A stretch of DNA of 33,798 bases from an uncultured Lachnospiraceae bacterium (GTDB lineage: Bacteria; Bacillota; Clostridia; Lachnospirales; Lachnospiraceae): contig CANPZZ010000010.1 of NCBI GenBank assembly GCA_947589125.1, forward strand, positions 1 to 33,798, in the 5' to 3' direction. Positions 16,911 through 25,129 of this stretch are shown one piece after another. The translations under genes were made by a program, and so were the position numbers. The notes beneath the pieces are model-generated. The model saw nothing but the letters and a program-made list of their open reading frames with translations, ran no database searches and was not told the origin of the DNA. Within the stretch, counting starts at the first letter, position 1, and each line of letters begins with the position of its first letter.

Positions 16911-17011
16911 GCGCCATTTCGTCAGAGAATATACCGCATCGATATGGTGTCAGAATGGGGAGAGGGCAAAGCCACCGGATCGAACCGTGCGCATCCGTCG
17001 GAGGAAGGGTG
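16911..17011 (+). repeat. Dispersed ~100-nt structured element, copy A
   Basis: This stretch, starting four bases after the GH43 stop, aligns with 25104-25207 over about 100 bases at roughly three-quarters identity. Only a single one-base gap is needed in the middle. The longest exact match is 16 bases (CGAACCGTGCGCATCC, 16980-16995 here). Other shared blocks are CAGAGA.TATACCGC, GGTGTC.GAA and CGGAGG. It can fold locally: CGAT...ATCG and GGTG...CACC form an interrupted stem around 16940-16983. I cannot assign it to a known riboswitch class. The rest of the gap to 17114 holds the ribosome binding site of the next gene and nothing else I recognise. Confidence 0.65.
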
Positions 17012-17114
17012 TCCTGCCGCCTGCTGCAGATACGATTACAAAGCCTGTGGAGAGTGGTTCAGCTGATGGTATGGAAGAATGATTATAAAGAACGATATGG
17101 AAGGAATTTCAGGG

Positions 17115-19007
17115 ATGGCATATTTATTGAATTATACGCGAGCGCCGGTCAATGAGGTACTGTACGATCCGAAACTGGCCTACAGTATGCATCTGGCGCT
17201 CAGTGAAGATGGAAGCAAATACAGGGCGCTGAACCATAACAGCGGCGTGCTGTTCGCGAAAGCGACAGAGAACGCGGACGGTTCTTTAAATCCGAAGAGT
17301 ATGAAGAATCCGTGGCTTTTCCGGCTGCCGGACGGCAGCTTCGGAGTCGCCGCCGTCCGCACAGGCGGAGACGGGGAGGACGATACGGAGAGCAGAGGAT
17401 GCGTGCTCTGTTTCCGGTCCGACGACCTGTTATGTTATGAGGAGCTGGGGCTTCTGAAGCTGGGAACGGATTATGTGGAGAAGGTGCAGTGCAGCTGCAG
17501 TGCGGATACCGGTGATATTACCGTTATCTGGCAGGAACGGGACGGCGTATGCTGTGTCTCGTCAGTGACGGGAAATGCCTGGCGGCCGTCTGCGGACGGC
17601 GGACTGGTGCTTGGCAGCGTGCCGGAGGTGTGCGAAAACTTCGAGAGCAGTGTTCTTACAGGAGCGTGTGAAAACTCCGCAAACGGTAATAGCGCGGAGA
17701 CGTGCGGAAACCATACACTTGACGGAATCCCGGACATATCCGGGATCGAGGGCGCCATTCCCCACAATGTCCTCGAAATCCCGGAGAATATAGCCGGCCG
17801 CCTGCGGAACAAGCTTCTGACTCCGTATAATACCGGGATCAGATTCCCGGAGACAGTGGAAGTTTCTTCCCCGGAAGCCCTGGAATCGTACCGTTCCACT
17901 GCGCTTTACAGCGACGGTACCTCCGCGTCCAAGCGGATAGACTGGGATCTTACGCAGGTGGATTTCGGGAAAGAAGGCGTCTATTCCATAACAGGCCGGA
18001 TACATCAGGATCATTTCGCGTTCCCGGTGGCGGAGAACCGGGCCGACCCCTGCGTCTGCCGCTGGAAAGGCAAGTACTATTTCATCGCCACCAATGACGC
18101 CGACGGCAACCACACCCTCTACATCCGGGCGGCGGATACGCTTACCGGACTGGTGACGGCGGGGGAGCATCTGCTTCTGGACAGCACGACCTGCCCGGGC
18201 ATCGGCGGCCTTCTGTGGGCGCCGGAGTTCCACGAGATCGGCGGGAGGCTTGCGATCTTCCATGCGGCTACGCCGGGACCATTTTTCTGCGAGGAGAGCC
18301 ATGTGATGATGCTGCGGGAGGGCGGAGACCCTGTCCGCCGCGAAGACTGGTCGGCTCCCAGGCGGGTAGTGAAGGCGGACGGCAGAGATATCTGCGAGGC
18401 CGGCAAAGAGATCACGCTGGACATGACCTGTTTTGAGTGGCAGGGGAAATGGTACGCCGTCTGGTCCCAGAGACAGTTCCTGCCGAAGGACTTGGGCGCG
18501 TGGCTCTATATTGCCGGACTGGATCCGGATGAACCATGGCGGCTCCTGACCGAGCCGGTGATCCTGTCCAAGCCGGAGTATGGCTGGGCCAATAACCACA
18601 CCTTCGTGGACGAGGGACCATTTGCTCTGATAAGGGACGGCAGGCTGTACCTGACATTTTCCAGCGCGGCGGTGGATACTTCCTATGTGGTCGGCCTGCT
18701 GACGCTTAAGGACGGCGGCGATCCCCTGCAGCCGGATAACTGGAGGAAAACCAATTATCCGATCCTGACTTCCAGAAGCGTGGAAGGCGAATTCGGCACC
18801 GGGCATAACGCCTATGTGACTGATGAGGACGGAAATGTATGGAATACCTATCACGCCAGGCCCGGCGTCGACGGAGCACGCAGCAGCGGGATCCGGCGGG
18901 TGCATTTCGGAATCGACGGAGAGCCGGTTCTGGATATGACGGAAGATATGGATGTGGCGGAAGAATTCCGCATGGTACGGACACAGATGATTGTGAAGCG
19001 TATGTAA
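17115..19007 (+). CDS. GH43 family glycosidase with N-terminal propeller-like and Ig-like regions (copy 2)
   Basis: I prefer the ATG at 17115 over 17079 because it aligns with the paralogue's start (YTRAPV versus YTRTPV) and has GGAAGGAA about eight bases upstream. The product is 630 aa, without a signal peptide. The order is the same as copy 1: N-terminal propeller-like part (MHLALSEDGSKYRALN), a longer low-complexity Cys/Asn/Ser linker (about 165-235, with repeated CEN/CGN), an Ig-like segment (ALYSDGTSA, IDWDLT, GVYSITGRI), then a GH43 domain. Catalytic acids are intact: Asp311 (RADPCV), Asp436 (TLDMTCF), Glu500 (VDEGPF). Sequence divergence in the binding-loop regions suggests a different substrate from copy 1, for example arabinose versus xylose side chains. 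The gene follows copy A of the dispersed element. Confidence 0.87.
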   Translation: MAYLLNYTRAPVNEVLYDPKLAYSMHLALSEDGSKYRALNHNSGVLFAKATENADGSLNPKSMKNPWLFRLPDGSFGVAAVRTGGDGEDDTESRGCVLCFRSDDLLCYEELGLLKLGTDYVEKVQCSCSADTGDITVIWQERDGVCCVSSVTGNAWRPSADGGLVLGSVPEVCENFESSVLTGACENSANGNSAETCGNHTLDGIPDISGIEGAIPHNVLEIPENIAGRLRNKLLTPYNTGIRFPETVEVSSPEALESYRSTALYSDGTSASKRIDWDLTQVDFGKEGVYSITGRIHQDHFAFPVAENRADPCVCRWKGKYYFIATNDADGNHTLYIRAADTLTGLVTAGEHLLLDSTTCPGIGGLLWAPEFHEIGGRLAIFHAATPGPFFCEESHVMMLREGGDPVRREDWSAPRRVVKADGRDICEAGKEITLDMTCFEWQGKWYAVWSQRQFLPKDLGAWLYIAGLDPDEPWRLLTEPVILSKPEYGWANNHTFVDEGPFALIRDGRLYLTFSSAAVDTSYVVGLLTLKDGGDPLQPDNWRKTNYPILTSRSVEGEFGTGHNAYVTDEDGNVWNTYHARPGVDGARSSGIRRVHFGIDGEPVLDMTEDMDVAEEFRMVRTQMIVKRM

Positions 19008-19196
19008 ACGTCGGCAGGGTGCAGTTTGTCTGTTGGGACGGATGAGTATTTATTGTTGAGTGTCCACGTTTCCGTGCGAAAATAAGCCGCAGAAAGAACC
19101 GCCGCAGAACGAATGGCATCGTAATGAGATGCAGAAAGAGCAGCACTGGACGGAAATCATATGGAGTATAAAGTTAAATCTGTAAGGAGACCGAAT

Positions 19197-21533
19197 ATGA
19201 GAGACAGAGAAAAAGCAAAACAGAGAGCGCACGAGCTGGTGAGTCAGATGACCCTGGAGGAGAAGGCGTCTCAGCTCAAATTCGACGCGCCGGCGATCCC
19301 GAGGCTTAACGTACCGGCGTACAACTGGTGGAACGAGGCGCTCCACGGCGTGGCGAGGGCCGGCGTGGCCACCAGCTTCCCGCAGGCGGTTGGCATGGCG
19401 GCGTCCTTCGACACGGAACTTCTCAGCGAGGCCGGAAAGGTGGTCGCTGAGGAAGGCAGGGCCAAATATAACGCGGCCAGCAAAAAGGGCGACCGCGATA
19501 TCTATAAGGGGCTGACCTTCTGGTCGCCCAACGTCAACATTTTCCGCGATCCCAGATGGGGACGCGGCCAGGAGACCTACGGGGAGGACCCGTACCTGTC
19601 CGGCGAGCTGGGCAAGGCGTTCGTAAACGGCCTGCAGGGCGACGGGGAGTATCTGTCGGCGGCTGCCTGCGCCAAGCATTTCGCGGTGCATTCCGGGCCG
19701 GAGGCGCTGCGGCATGAATTTGACGCGGAGGTATCCGATAAGGACCTGTATGAGACGTATCTTCCGGCGTTTGAGAAGCTTGTGACCGAGGCCGGGGTAG
19801 AGGCGGTCATGGGCGCTTACAACCGGACCAACGGGGAGCCGTGCTGCGGCAGCAGGACGCTGATTAAGGAGATTCTGCGCGGGAAATGGAATTTCCAGGG
19901 GCATTTTGTCTCGGACTGCTGGGCGATCCGGGATTTCCACACGAGGCATATGGTGACGGCCACGGCGGAGGAATCCGCGGCGCTGGCGCTGAAAAACGGC
20001 TGCGACGTAAACTGCGGAAGTACTTACCTTCATGTCTTAAAGGCATATCAGGATGGACTTGTGACGGAAGAAGAGATCACCGCGGCGGCGGAGAGGCTGT
20101 TTACTACCAGATTCCTGCTGGGGCTTTTCGACGAGACGGAGTATGATAAGATCGGCTATGACCGGATCGAATGCGAAGAGCACCTTGAGATGGCGGATCG
20201 GGCCACGGCGGAGAGCGTGGTGCTTCTGAAGAACGACGGCATCCTTCCGCTTAAGAAGGACCAGTTAAAGGCAATCGCCGTGGTCGGCCCCAATGCCAAC
20301 AGCAGGGCCGCCCTGATCGGGAACTACCATGGAACGTCTTCCAGATATATCACCGTGCTGGAAGGCATCCAGGACGAGGCGGAAGCCGCCGGGATCCGGG
20401 TGTATTATTCCGAGGGCTGCCATCTGTACAAAGATAAGGTGGAGAGCCTGGCGCATCCGCAGGACCGGATCAGCGAGGCGGTCAGCGTGGCGGAACAGAG
20501 CGATGTGGTCATTCTCTGCGTGGGACTTGACGAAACGCTGGAGGGAGAGGAAGGCGATACCGGCAACAGCTACGCTTCCGGCGACAAGAACGACCTTCTG
20601 CTTCCAAAGTCCCAGCGAGAGCTGATCCGGGCGGTGCTTGAGACCGGAAAACCGGCGGTGGTGTTAAATATGACCGGAAGCGCCATGGATCTGCGCTATG
20701 AGCAGGAGCATGCCGGCGCGGTGATGCAGGTCTGGTATCCGGGCGCCCGGGGCGGCAGGACCGTCGCCAGGATTCTGTTTGGGGAACTGTCTCCGTCCGG
20801 AAAGCTGCCGGTCACGTTCTATAACAGCGTGGACGATCTGCCGGCGTTTGAGGATTACTCCATGAAGGGGAGAACTTACCGGTATTTTGAGGGGACGCCC
20901 CTGTATCCCTTCGGGTACGGCCTGACTTACGGCGATGTGTGTGTGGAATCCGTAAGCTGCGGCGGGAAGACATTTTCCGCGGATGCGGAACAGGCCGGCG
21001 ATGTGGCGGAAGCGCGTGCGGACGGCGTATCGGATAAACCGGGGGCCGAGAAAATCGTTGCTGATGTGTCGGGTATGCAGGCAGAAGAAGGCGCAGTGCG
21101 TGCGGACGGCGTATCGGATAAACCGGCGGCTGGGAAAACCGCTGCTGATGTGTCGGGTATGCAGGCAGCGGAAGACGCAGGGAAGGCGGCTGCCGTTCGG
21201 CCGGATGAGGGGGTCTCACTGACCGTTCGGCTAACCAACCGGAGCGCCGTCGCCACACAAGAAGTGGTCCAGGTCTACATAAAGGACACGGAATCCGCGT
21301 TCGCCCCGACAAACGGCAGGCTCTGCGCATTTGCGCGCGTATTCCTGGAAGGCGGCGAGAGCAGGGATGTGGAGATTCAGCTGGATAAAGACGCATTTAC
21401 CATTGTGGACGAAAGCGGCACGCGCAGGCAGGACGGGCATAGCTTCCTGGTAAGCGCGGGTCTTGGCCAGCCGGACGGCCGCACAAAGGAACTGACCGGG
21501 AAGCCGCCGGTCGTGTTCCGGCTGCAAAGGTAA
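19197..21533 (+). CDS. GH3 family beta-xylosidase / beta-glucosidase
   Basis: I prefer the ATG at 19197 (AAGGAG at 19184-19189, seven bases away) over the track start at 19161. The product is 778 aa, with no signal peptide. The N-terminal barrel is of the xylosidase-like GH3 branch (NWWNEALHGVARAG, SPNVNIFRDPRWGRGQET), with the nucleophile Asp240 in FVSDCWAI. The second alpha/beta domain carries acidic candidates for acid/base in ETLEGEEGD (about 447-452), then HAGAVMQVWYPG. A fibronectin-III-like C-terminal domain ends the chain (VQVYIKD...FLEGGESRDVEI). Between the last two regions sits a hydrophilic insert of about 65 residues built on an 84-bp tandem duplication. The enzyme would release terminal xylose or glucose from beta-linked oligomers in the cytoplasm, completing the GH8/GH43 pathway. 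A strong terminator follows. Confidence 0.9.
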   Translation: MRDREKAKQRAHELVSQMTLEEKASQLKFDAPAIPRLNVPAYNWWNEALHGVARAGVATSFPQAVGMAASFDTELLSEAGKVVAEEGRAKYNAASKKGDRDIYKGLTFWSPNVNIFRDPRWGRGQETYGEDPYLSGELGKAFVNGLQGDGEYLSAAACAKHFAVHSGPEALRHEFDAEVSDKDLYETYLPAFEKLVTEAGVEAVMGAYNRTNGEPCCGSRTLIKEILRGKWNFQGHFVSDCWAIRDFHTRHMVTATAEESAALALKNGCDVNCGSTYLHVLKAYQDGLVTEEEITAAAERLFTTRFLLGLFDETEYDKIGYDRIECEEHLEMADRATAESVVLLKNDGILPLKKDQLKAIAVVGPNANSRAALIGNYHGTSSRYITVLEGIQDEAEAAGIRVYYSEGCHLYKDKVESLAHPQDRISEAVSVAEQSDVVILCVGLDETLEGEEGDTGNSYASGDKNDLLLPKSQRELIRAVLETGKPAVVLNMTGSAMDLRYEQEHAGAVMQVWYPGARGGRTVARILFGELSPSGKLPVTFYNSVDDLPAFEDYSMKGRTYRYFEGTPLYPFGYGLTYGDVCVESVSCGGKTFSADAEQAGDVAEARADGVSDKPGAEKIVADVSGMQAEEGAVRADGVSDKPAAGKTAADVSGMQAAEDAGKAAAVRPDEGVSLTVRLTNRSAVATQEVVQVYIKDTESAFAPTNGRLCAFARVFLEGGESRDVEIQLDKDAFTIVDESGTRRQDGHSFLVSAGLGQPDGRTKELTGKPPVVFRLQR
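21015..21182 (+). repeat. 84-bp in-frame tandem duplication inside the GH3 gene
   Basis: Two copies (21015-21098 and 21099-21182) encode RADGVSDKP.A.K..ADVSGMQA.E twice. The period of 84 bases equals 28 codons, so the frame is kept. It sits between the alpha/beta domain and the fibronectin-like domain, in a region of no obvious fold. Confidence 0.85.
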
Positions 21534-21548
21534 AAGTATTTTTCATAA

Positions 21549-21598
21549 GGGACGCGCAGGACGTCCGGTTCGCAGCCGGCGTGTGCGCGCCCTTTTTC
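21549..21598 (+). terminator. Strong intrinsic terminator after the GH3 gene
   Basis: A nested hairpin pairs GGG (A bulge) CGCGCA at 21549-21558 with TGCGCGCCC at 21584-21592. An inner stem pairs ACG/CGT and CCGG/CCGG around a TTCGCAG loop. It is followed directly by five T residues (21593-21597). It ends the hydrolase transcription unit and isolates the isomerase gene. Confidence 0.85.
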
Positions 21599-21738
21599 TG
21601 CTCTGCCGGCGCGTAAGAATGCACGGTCACCCATTTTCCTGCGGCCGGAAAAAAATTTGTAATTCTTCTTGTGGCGGCACAGGCAGATGTGATAGTATAG
21701 AGAAAGAATACGAGTTATCATCAGGAGGGTGAACGGTT

Positions 21739-22983
21739 ATGGGAAATACACAGAAGTATCAGATCGGCACGGATGAGAACCGCGCGTTTCTGAAAGAGGT
21801 CGGGGAGGGGATCCTTCGGTTCGGGAAGAGATTTCCTTCGCCCGGAGGCTCATCCTATTATCTTGGAGACGACGGAACGCCCTGGACGGACAGGCCCAGG
21901 GAGACCTGGATCACGTCCCGCATGGTCCATGTGTACAGCATCGGCCATATGATGGGCTATGAGGGCTGCGGGGAGCTGGCGGACCAGGGACTTAAGGGTC
22001 TTATGGGAGAACTGCACGACGACGCGAACGGCGGCTGGTACGCGGGACTTAAGGCGGACGGCGGCCATCTTCCGACCAAACAGTGCTACGCCCACGCGTT
22101 CGTGATCCTGGCGGCCACTTCTGCGCTGCTGGCCGGACGGGAAGGAGCGGAAGAGCTTCTGGAGAACGCGTGTAAGCTGTATGACGAGAAGTTCTGGAAC
22201 GAGGACGAGGGCTTGTCCTGCGATACCTGGAACACGGAATTCACGGAGCTTGACAGTTACCGCGGGCTCAATGCCAATATGCATACGGTAGAGGCGTTCC
22301 TGGCGGCGGCCGACGCGGCGGGAGATGAGAAGTACCGAGTCCGCGCGGGCAGGATTATCGATCATGTGCTTGTCTGGGCGAAGCAGAACGACTGGCGGCT
22401 GCCGGAGCATTTCTCCAGCAGCTGGGTCGCGGATCTGGAATGCAATAAGGAGAAGCCGGACGATCCGTTCAAGCCCTACGGCGCGACGCCGGGACACGGC
22501 ATCGAGTGGGCGAGACTGATCACCCAGTGGGCGGTATCCACCTACGGAGCGGATTCGGAGAAGAGCGTCTCCTATCTGGAGGCGGCGAAGAAGCTGTACC
22601 GCAGGGCTGTCTCCGACGCCTGGAACTGCGACGGTGCGCCGGGCATCGTCTATACGACGGACTGGAACGGCAACGCGGTGGTTCACGACCGGATGCACTG
22701 GACGCTGGCGGAAGCCATCAATACCTCCGCGGCCCTTTACCGGGTCACCAGCGGAGAAGAATACGCTGAGGATTACGCGGCGTTTATGGAATATCTGGAC
22801 ACGACGGTTCTGGATCATGTCAATGGTTCCTGGTTCCATCAGCTGGATGAGAAGAACCATCTCATGGGAACCGTGTGGCCCGGCAAATCGGACCTGTACC
22901 ACGCGTTCCAGGCTACGCTGATCCCCTACAACGGGCAGATCGGCGTGTCGATCGCGGCGGCGGTGAAGAACGCCGGCAGATAA
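21739..22983 (+). CDS. AGE-superfamily sugar isomerase/epimerase (YihS-like)
   Basis: The 414-aa (alpha/alpha)6-barrel protein is of the N-acylglucosamine 2-epimerase superfamily. The active-site set known from the aldose-ketose isomerase YihS is present at nearly the same spacing: Arg61 (TSRMVHVYS), His182 (NANMHTVEA), His253 and Glu256 (GHGIEWARL) and His388 (DLYHAFQ). YihS-type enzymes interconvert mannose, fructose and related aldoses/ketoses; AGE enzymes epimerise N-acyl sugars. The substrate cannot be fixed from sequence, but residue spacing favours the isomerase side. Start ATG 21739 has AGGAGGG in front. It sits alone between two terminators. A possible weak promoter (TTGTGG near 21669, GATAGTATAG near 21691) lies in the AT-rich stretch upstream. 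It may convert a monosaccharide released by the cluster. Confidence 0.87.
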   Translation: MGNTQKYQIGTDENRAFLKEVGEGILRFGKRFPSPGGSSYYLGDDGTPWTDRPRETWITSRMVHVYSIGHMMGYEGCGELADQGLKGLMGELHDDANGGWYAGLKADGGHLPTKQCYAHAFVILAATSALLAGREGAEELLENACKLYDEKFWNEDEGLSCDTWNTEFTELDSYRGLNANMHTVEAFLAAADAAGDEKYRVRAGRIIDHVLVWAKQNDWRLPEHFSSSWVADLECNKEKPDDPFKPYGATPGHGIEWARLITQWAVSTYGADSEKSVSYLEAAKKLYRRAVSDAWNCDGAPGIVYTTDWNGNAVVHDRMHWTLAEAINTSAALYRVTSGEEYAEDYAAFMEYLDTTVLDHVNGSWFHQLDEKNHLMGTVWPGKSDLYHAFQATLIPYNGQIGVSIAAAVKNAGR

Positions 22984-23118
22984 ATTTGCCGCGGCTTACT
23001 TCTAAGGAGGTACGGTTCCGGCAGAGCAGCCGGGAACCAGATATGCGGTGGGAAAAGGATGGACGAAACCGGCAGCGACGATGAAGCCATCAAAAATCGA
23101 AATCAGAAAGCAGACACA

Positions 23119-23170
23119 GAGCGGGTGGTTCCGCGGCCTGAGAGGGCTGCGGCATCACCTGCGGTTTTTA
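23119..23170 (+). terminator. Two-stem intrinsic terminator after the isomerase gene
   Basis: The outer stem GCGGGTG (23121-23127) pairs with CACCTGC (23156-23162). The inner stem CCGCGGCC (23131-23138) pairs with GGCTGCGG (23145-23152), each stem with one G-T pair. TTTTT (23165-23169) follows two bases later. The sequence CTGCGG occurs twice, so an alternative pairing of CCGCGG with the copy next to the T-run is possible. Confidence 0.7.
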
Positions 23171-23243
23171 TGTCGGCTCTTTTTGCATTATTTTCCATGA
23201 CGGCCTCATAGGATTGGTATGAAAATGTTTTTGCGAGGGATCC

Positions 23244-24980
23244 ATGCAGGATCAGAAACTGGAAAATCTGCTGAACCTGGCTCTTGAAGCCACCGAAGAG
23301 GAACGGGCACGTTCGGAGGACCTGGGAGTAGGCTACGACCGCGCGGAACGAACCTGGGAGCTGATCGTGAAGCACAGCGGGCCTCTTGACGGGATGCTCT
23401 CGGAACTTCGCGGGGCCGGTGTTAAGATAGAGGCGGTGACGCTTCTCAACAATTATTCGATCCTGACGGTGCCGGAAAATATGGTGGAGAGAATTTCGGA
23501 ATATCCCCAGGTCGAATATGTGGAGAAACCGAAACGGCTGTATTTTGCCGTTGACCGGGCCAGGTCCGCGTCCTGCATTTCTCCGGTGCAGATTGCGGGC
23601 AGCAGTTACGTGCCGGATCTGACGGGGCGGGGCGTGCTGGTGGCTGTTCTTGATTCCGGCATCGATTATTTCCACGAGGATTTCCGAAATGAGGACGGAA
23701 GCACCAGGATCGCGTTTTTGTGGGACCAGGCGCTTGGGAAGGTATTTACGCGGGAGGAGATCAACGAGGCGCTGAGGACAGAGAACCGTCAGGAGGCGAA
23801 ACATCTGGTGCCGTCGGCGGATGAAAGCGGCCACGGGACGGCGGTGGCCGGAATCGCGGCGGGAAACGGCCGGGAGAGCGGCGGGAAATACCGCGGCGTG
23901 GCCTATGAGAGCGAGCTTCTGGTGGTAAAGCTTGGCGTGCCGTCCCCGCTGGGGTTCCCGTGGACTACGGAACTGATGCGGGGACTGGACTATGTGGTCC
24001 GGTACGCGGCGGCCGCGGCAAAGCCTCTGGCTGTAAATCTCAGCTTCGGCAATACCTACGGTTCCCACGACGGGACCAGCCTTCTGGAAACGTATATTGA
24101 CGGAATCGCGTCCTACGGCCGGTCGTCCATCGTGATCGGCACCGGCAATGAAGGTGCGGGAGGCGGTCATATTTCCGGAATGCTGACGGAACGAAATCCC
24201 ATGGATGTGGAGCTGTCGGTGTCGGATTATGAGACGGGTCTGAACGTCCAGCTCTGGAAGGAGTATGTGGATGAACTGCGCATTACCCTGGTCATGCCGG
24301 ACGGCGTGGAGCTGGGACCGCTGCCGGCGGTGACGGGGACGCAGACGCTGGATCATGGGAATACCCGGATCCTGGTCTATTACGGAGAGCCGGGGCCGTA
24401 CAGCGCCGCGCAGGAGATCTATTTCGACATCATGCCGCTGCGGGGAGAATATCTGACCGGCGGCATCTGGAAATTCCGCCTGACGCCGGTGCGTATCATA
24501 AGGGGAAGATATGATCTCTGGCTGCCTTCCTCCGCGGTTCTGAACAGGGCCACCGGATTTTTGGGGGCGACGCCGGATACGACGCTGACGATTCCGTCCA
24601 CAGCGCGGGCGGCGGTCTCCGTGGGGGCTTATAACGGTTTTTATCAGACTTACGCGGATTTCTCGGGGCGTGGATTTACAAGGATTACCGACCAGGTAAA
24701 GCCGGAGCTGGCGGCGCCGGGCGTGGGTATTATGGCGCCGAAGGCCGGCGGCGGTTATGAGTCGGTGACGGGAACCTCTTTCGCGGCGCCCATGGTGAGC
24801 GGAAGCGCGGCGCTTCTGATGCAGTGGGGGATCGTGGACGGGAACGACGCCTTTCTCTACGGCGAGAAGCTGAAGGCGTACCTGATCCGGGGAGCCAGAC
24901 AGCTCCCGGGCTATCCTTCCTGGCCGAATCCCCAGCTGGGGTGGGGAGTATTATGCGTGCGTGACAGCCTGCCGGTGTAA
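23244..24980 (+). CDS. S8 family subtilisin-like serine protease (Csp-like)
   Basis: The 578-aa protein has no signal peptide. It has a short N-terminal prodomain-like part (about 30-105, including ELIVKHSGPLDG and YSILTVPENMVERI). The subtilase domain has an intact triad: Asp137 (VLDSGIDYFHEDF), His197 (ESGHGTAVAGI) and Ser512 (GTSFAAPMVSG). A large insertion of about 200 residues rich in beta strands lies between the oxyanion-side segment (IVIGTGNEG) and the Ser motif, as in the Csp germination proteases and related Lachnospiraceae subtilases. Loss-of-activity forms exist in that group, but here all three residues are present. The ribosome binding site is modest (GCGAGGG). The gene stands alone after a terminator. 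It may be a spore/cortex-related or an intracellular protease; the sequence does not decide. Confidence 0.88.
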   Translation: MQDQKLENLLNLALEATEEERARSEDLGVGYDRAERTWELIVKHSGPLDGMLSELRGAGVKIEAVTLLNNYSILTVPENMVERISEYPQVEYVEKPKRLYFAVDRARSASCISPVQIAGSSYVPDLTGRGVLVAVLDSGIDYFHEDFRNEDGSTRIAFLWDQALGKVFTREEINEALRTENRQEAKHLVPSADESGHGTAVAGIAAGNGRESGGKYRGVAYESELLVVKLGVPSPLGFPWTTELMRGLDYVVRYAAAAAKPLAVNLSFGNTYGSHDGTSLLETYIDGIASYGRSSIVIGTGNEGAGGGHISGMLTERNPMDVELSVSDYETGLNVQLWKEYVDELRITLVMPDGVELGPLPAVTGTQTLDHGNTRILVYYGEPGPYSAAQEIYFDIMPLRGEYLTGGIWKFRLTPVRIIRGRYDLWLPSSAVLNRATGFLGATPDTTLTIPSTARAAVSVGAYNGFYQTYADFSGRGFTRITDQVKPELAAPGVGIMAPKAGGGYESVTGTSFAAPMVSGSAALLMQWGIVDGNDAFLYGEKLKAYLIRGARQLPGYPSWPNPQLGWGVLCVRDSLPV

Positions 24981-25082
24981 ATGCCTGCCGGGCTGTCCGG
25001 ACAGCTTTGAGGCATCGCGGCCGGAGAGATTTCTGCAGGGACGGCACACATTTAAGAATCGAACAAATGTTCGAAAACCGGA

Positions 25083-25111
25083 TTGCTATTTTGGGGGAAA
25101 TATGGTATAAT
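25083..25111 (+). promoter_or_regulatory. Sigma-A promoter for the glycosylase leader
   Basis: TTGCTA (25083-25088), a 17-bp spacer and a perfect TATAAT (25106-25111). This predicts a start near 25118 and a leader of about 140 nt before the glycosylase ATG. Confidence 0.7.
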
Positions 25112-25129
25112 CTCGACAGAGATTATACC
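25104..25129. promoter_or_regulatory. 11-bp perfect inverted repeat on the -10 box (operator-like)
   Basis: The arms GGTATAATCTC (25104-25114) and GAGATTATACC (25119-25129) are separated by GACA. The left arm contains the TATAAT box, so a protein bound here would block the promoter. The right arm lies in the transcript and can instead pair with GGTATAAT at 25217-25224. Copy A of the element keeps only part of this inverted repeat. Confidence 0.5.

Noticed and set aside
16960-16990. GGCAAAGCCACCGG in copy A, reminiscent of the c-di-GMP-I riboswitch core
   Set aside because: Copy B reads GGACAAAACACCG at the same place, and the other conserved blocks and helices of that riboswitch are absent in both copies.
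23059-23211. 50-codon ORF (MDETGSDDEA...) with a hydrophobic end in the gap after the isomerase gene
   Set aside because: It runs straight through the two-stem terminator at 23119-23170 and its hydrophobic end is partly encoded by the T-run. The ribosome binding site is not distinct.
23200-23243. Sporulation-sigma-like promoter (CATAG ... TATGAAAAT) before the subtilase
   Set aside because: Only partial matches to sigma-E/K boxes with doubtful spacing; not supportable by eye.
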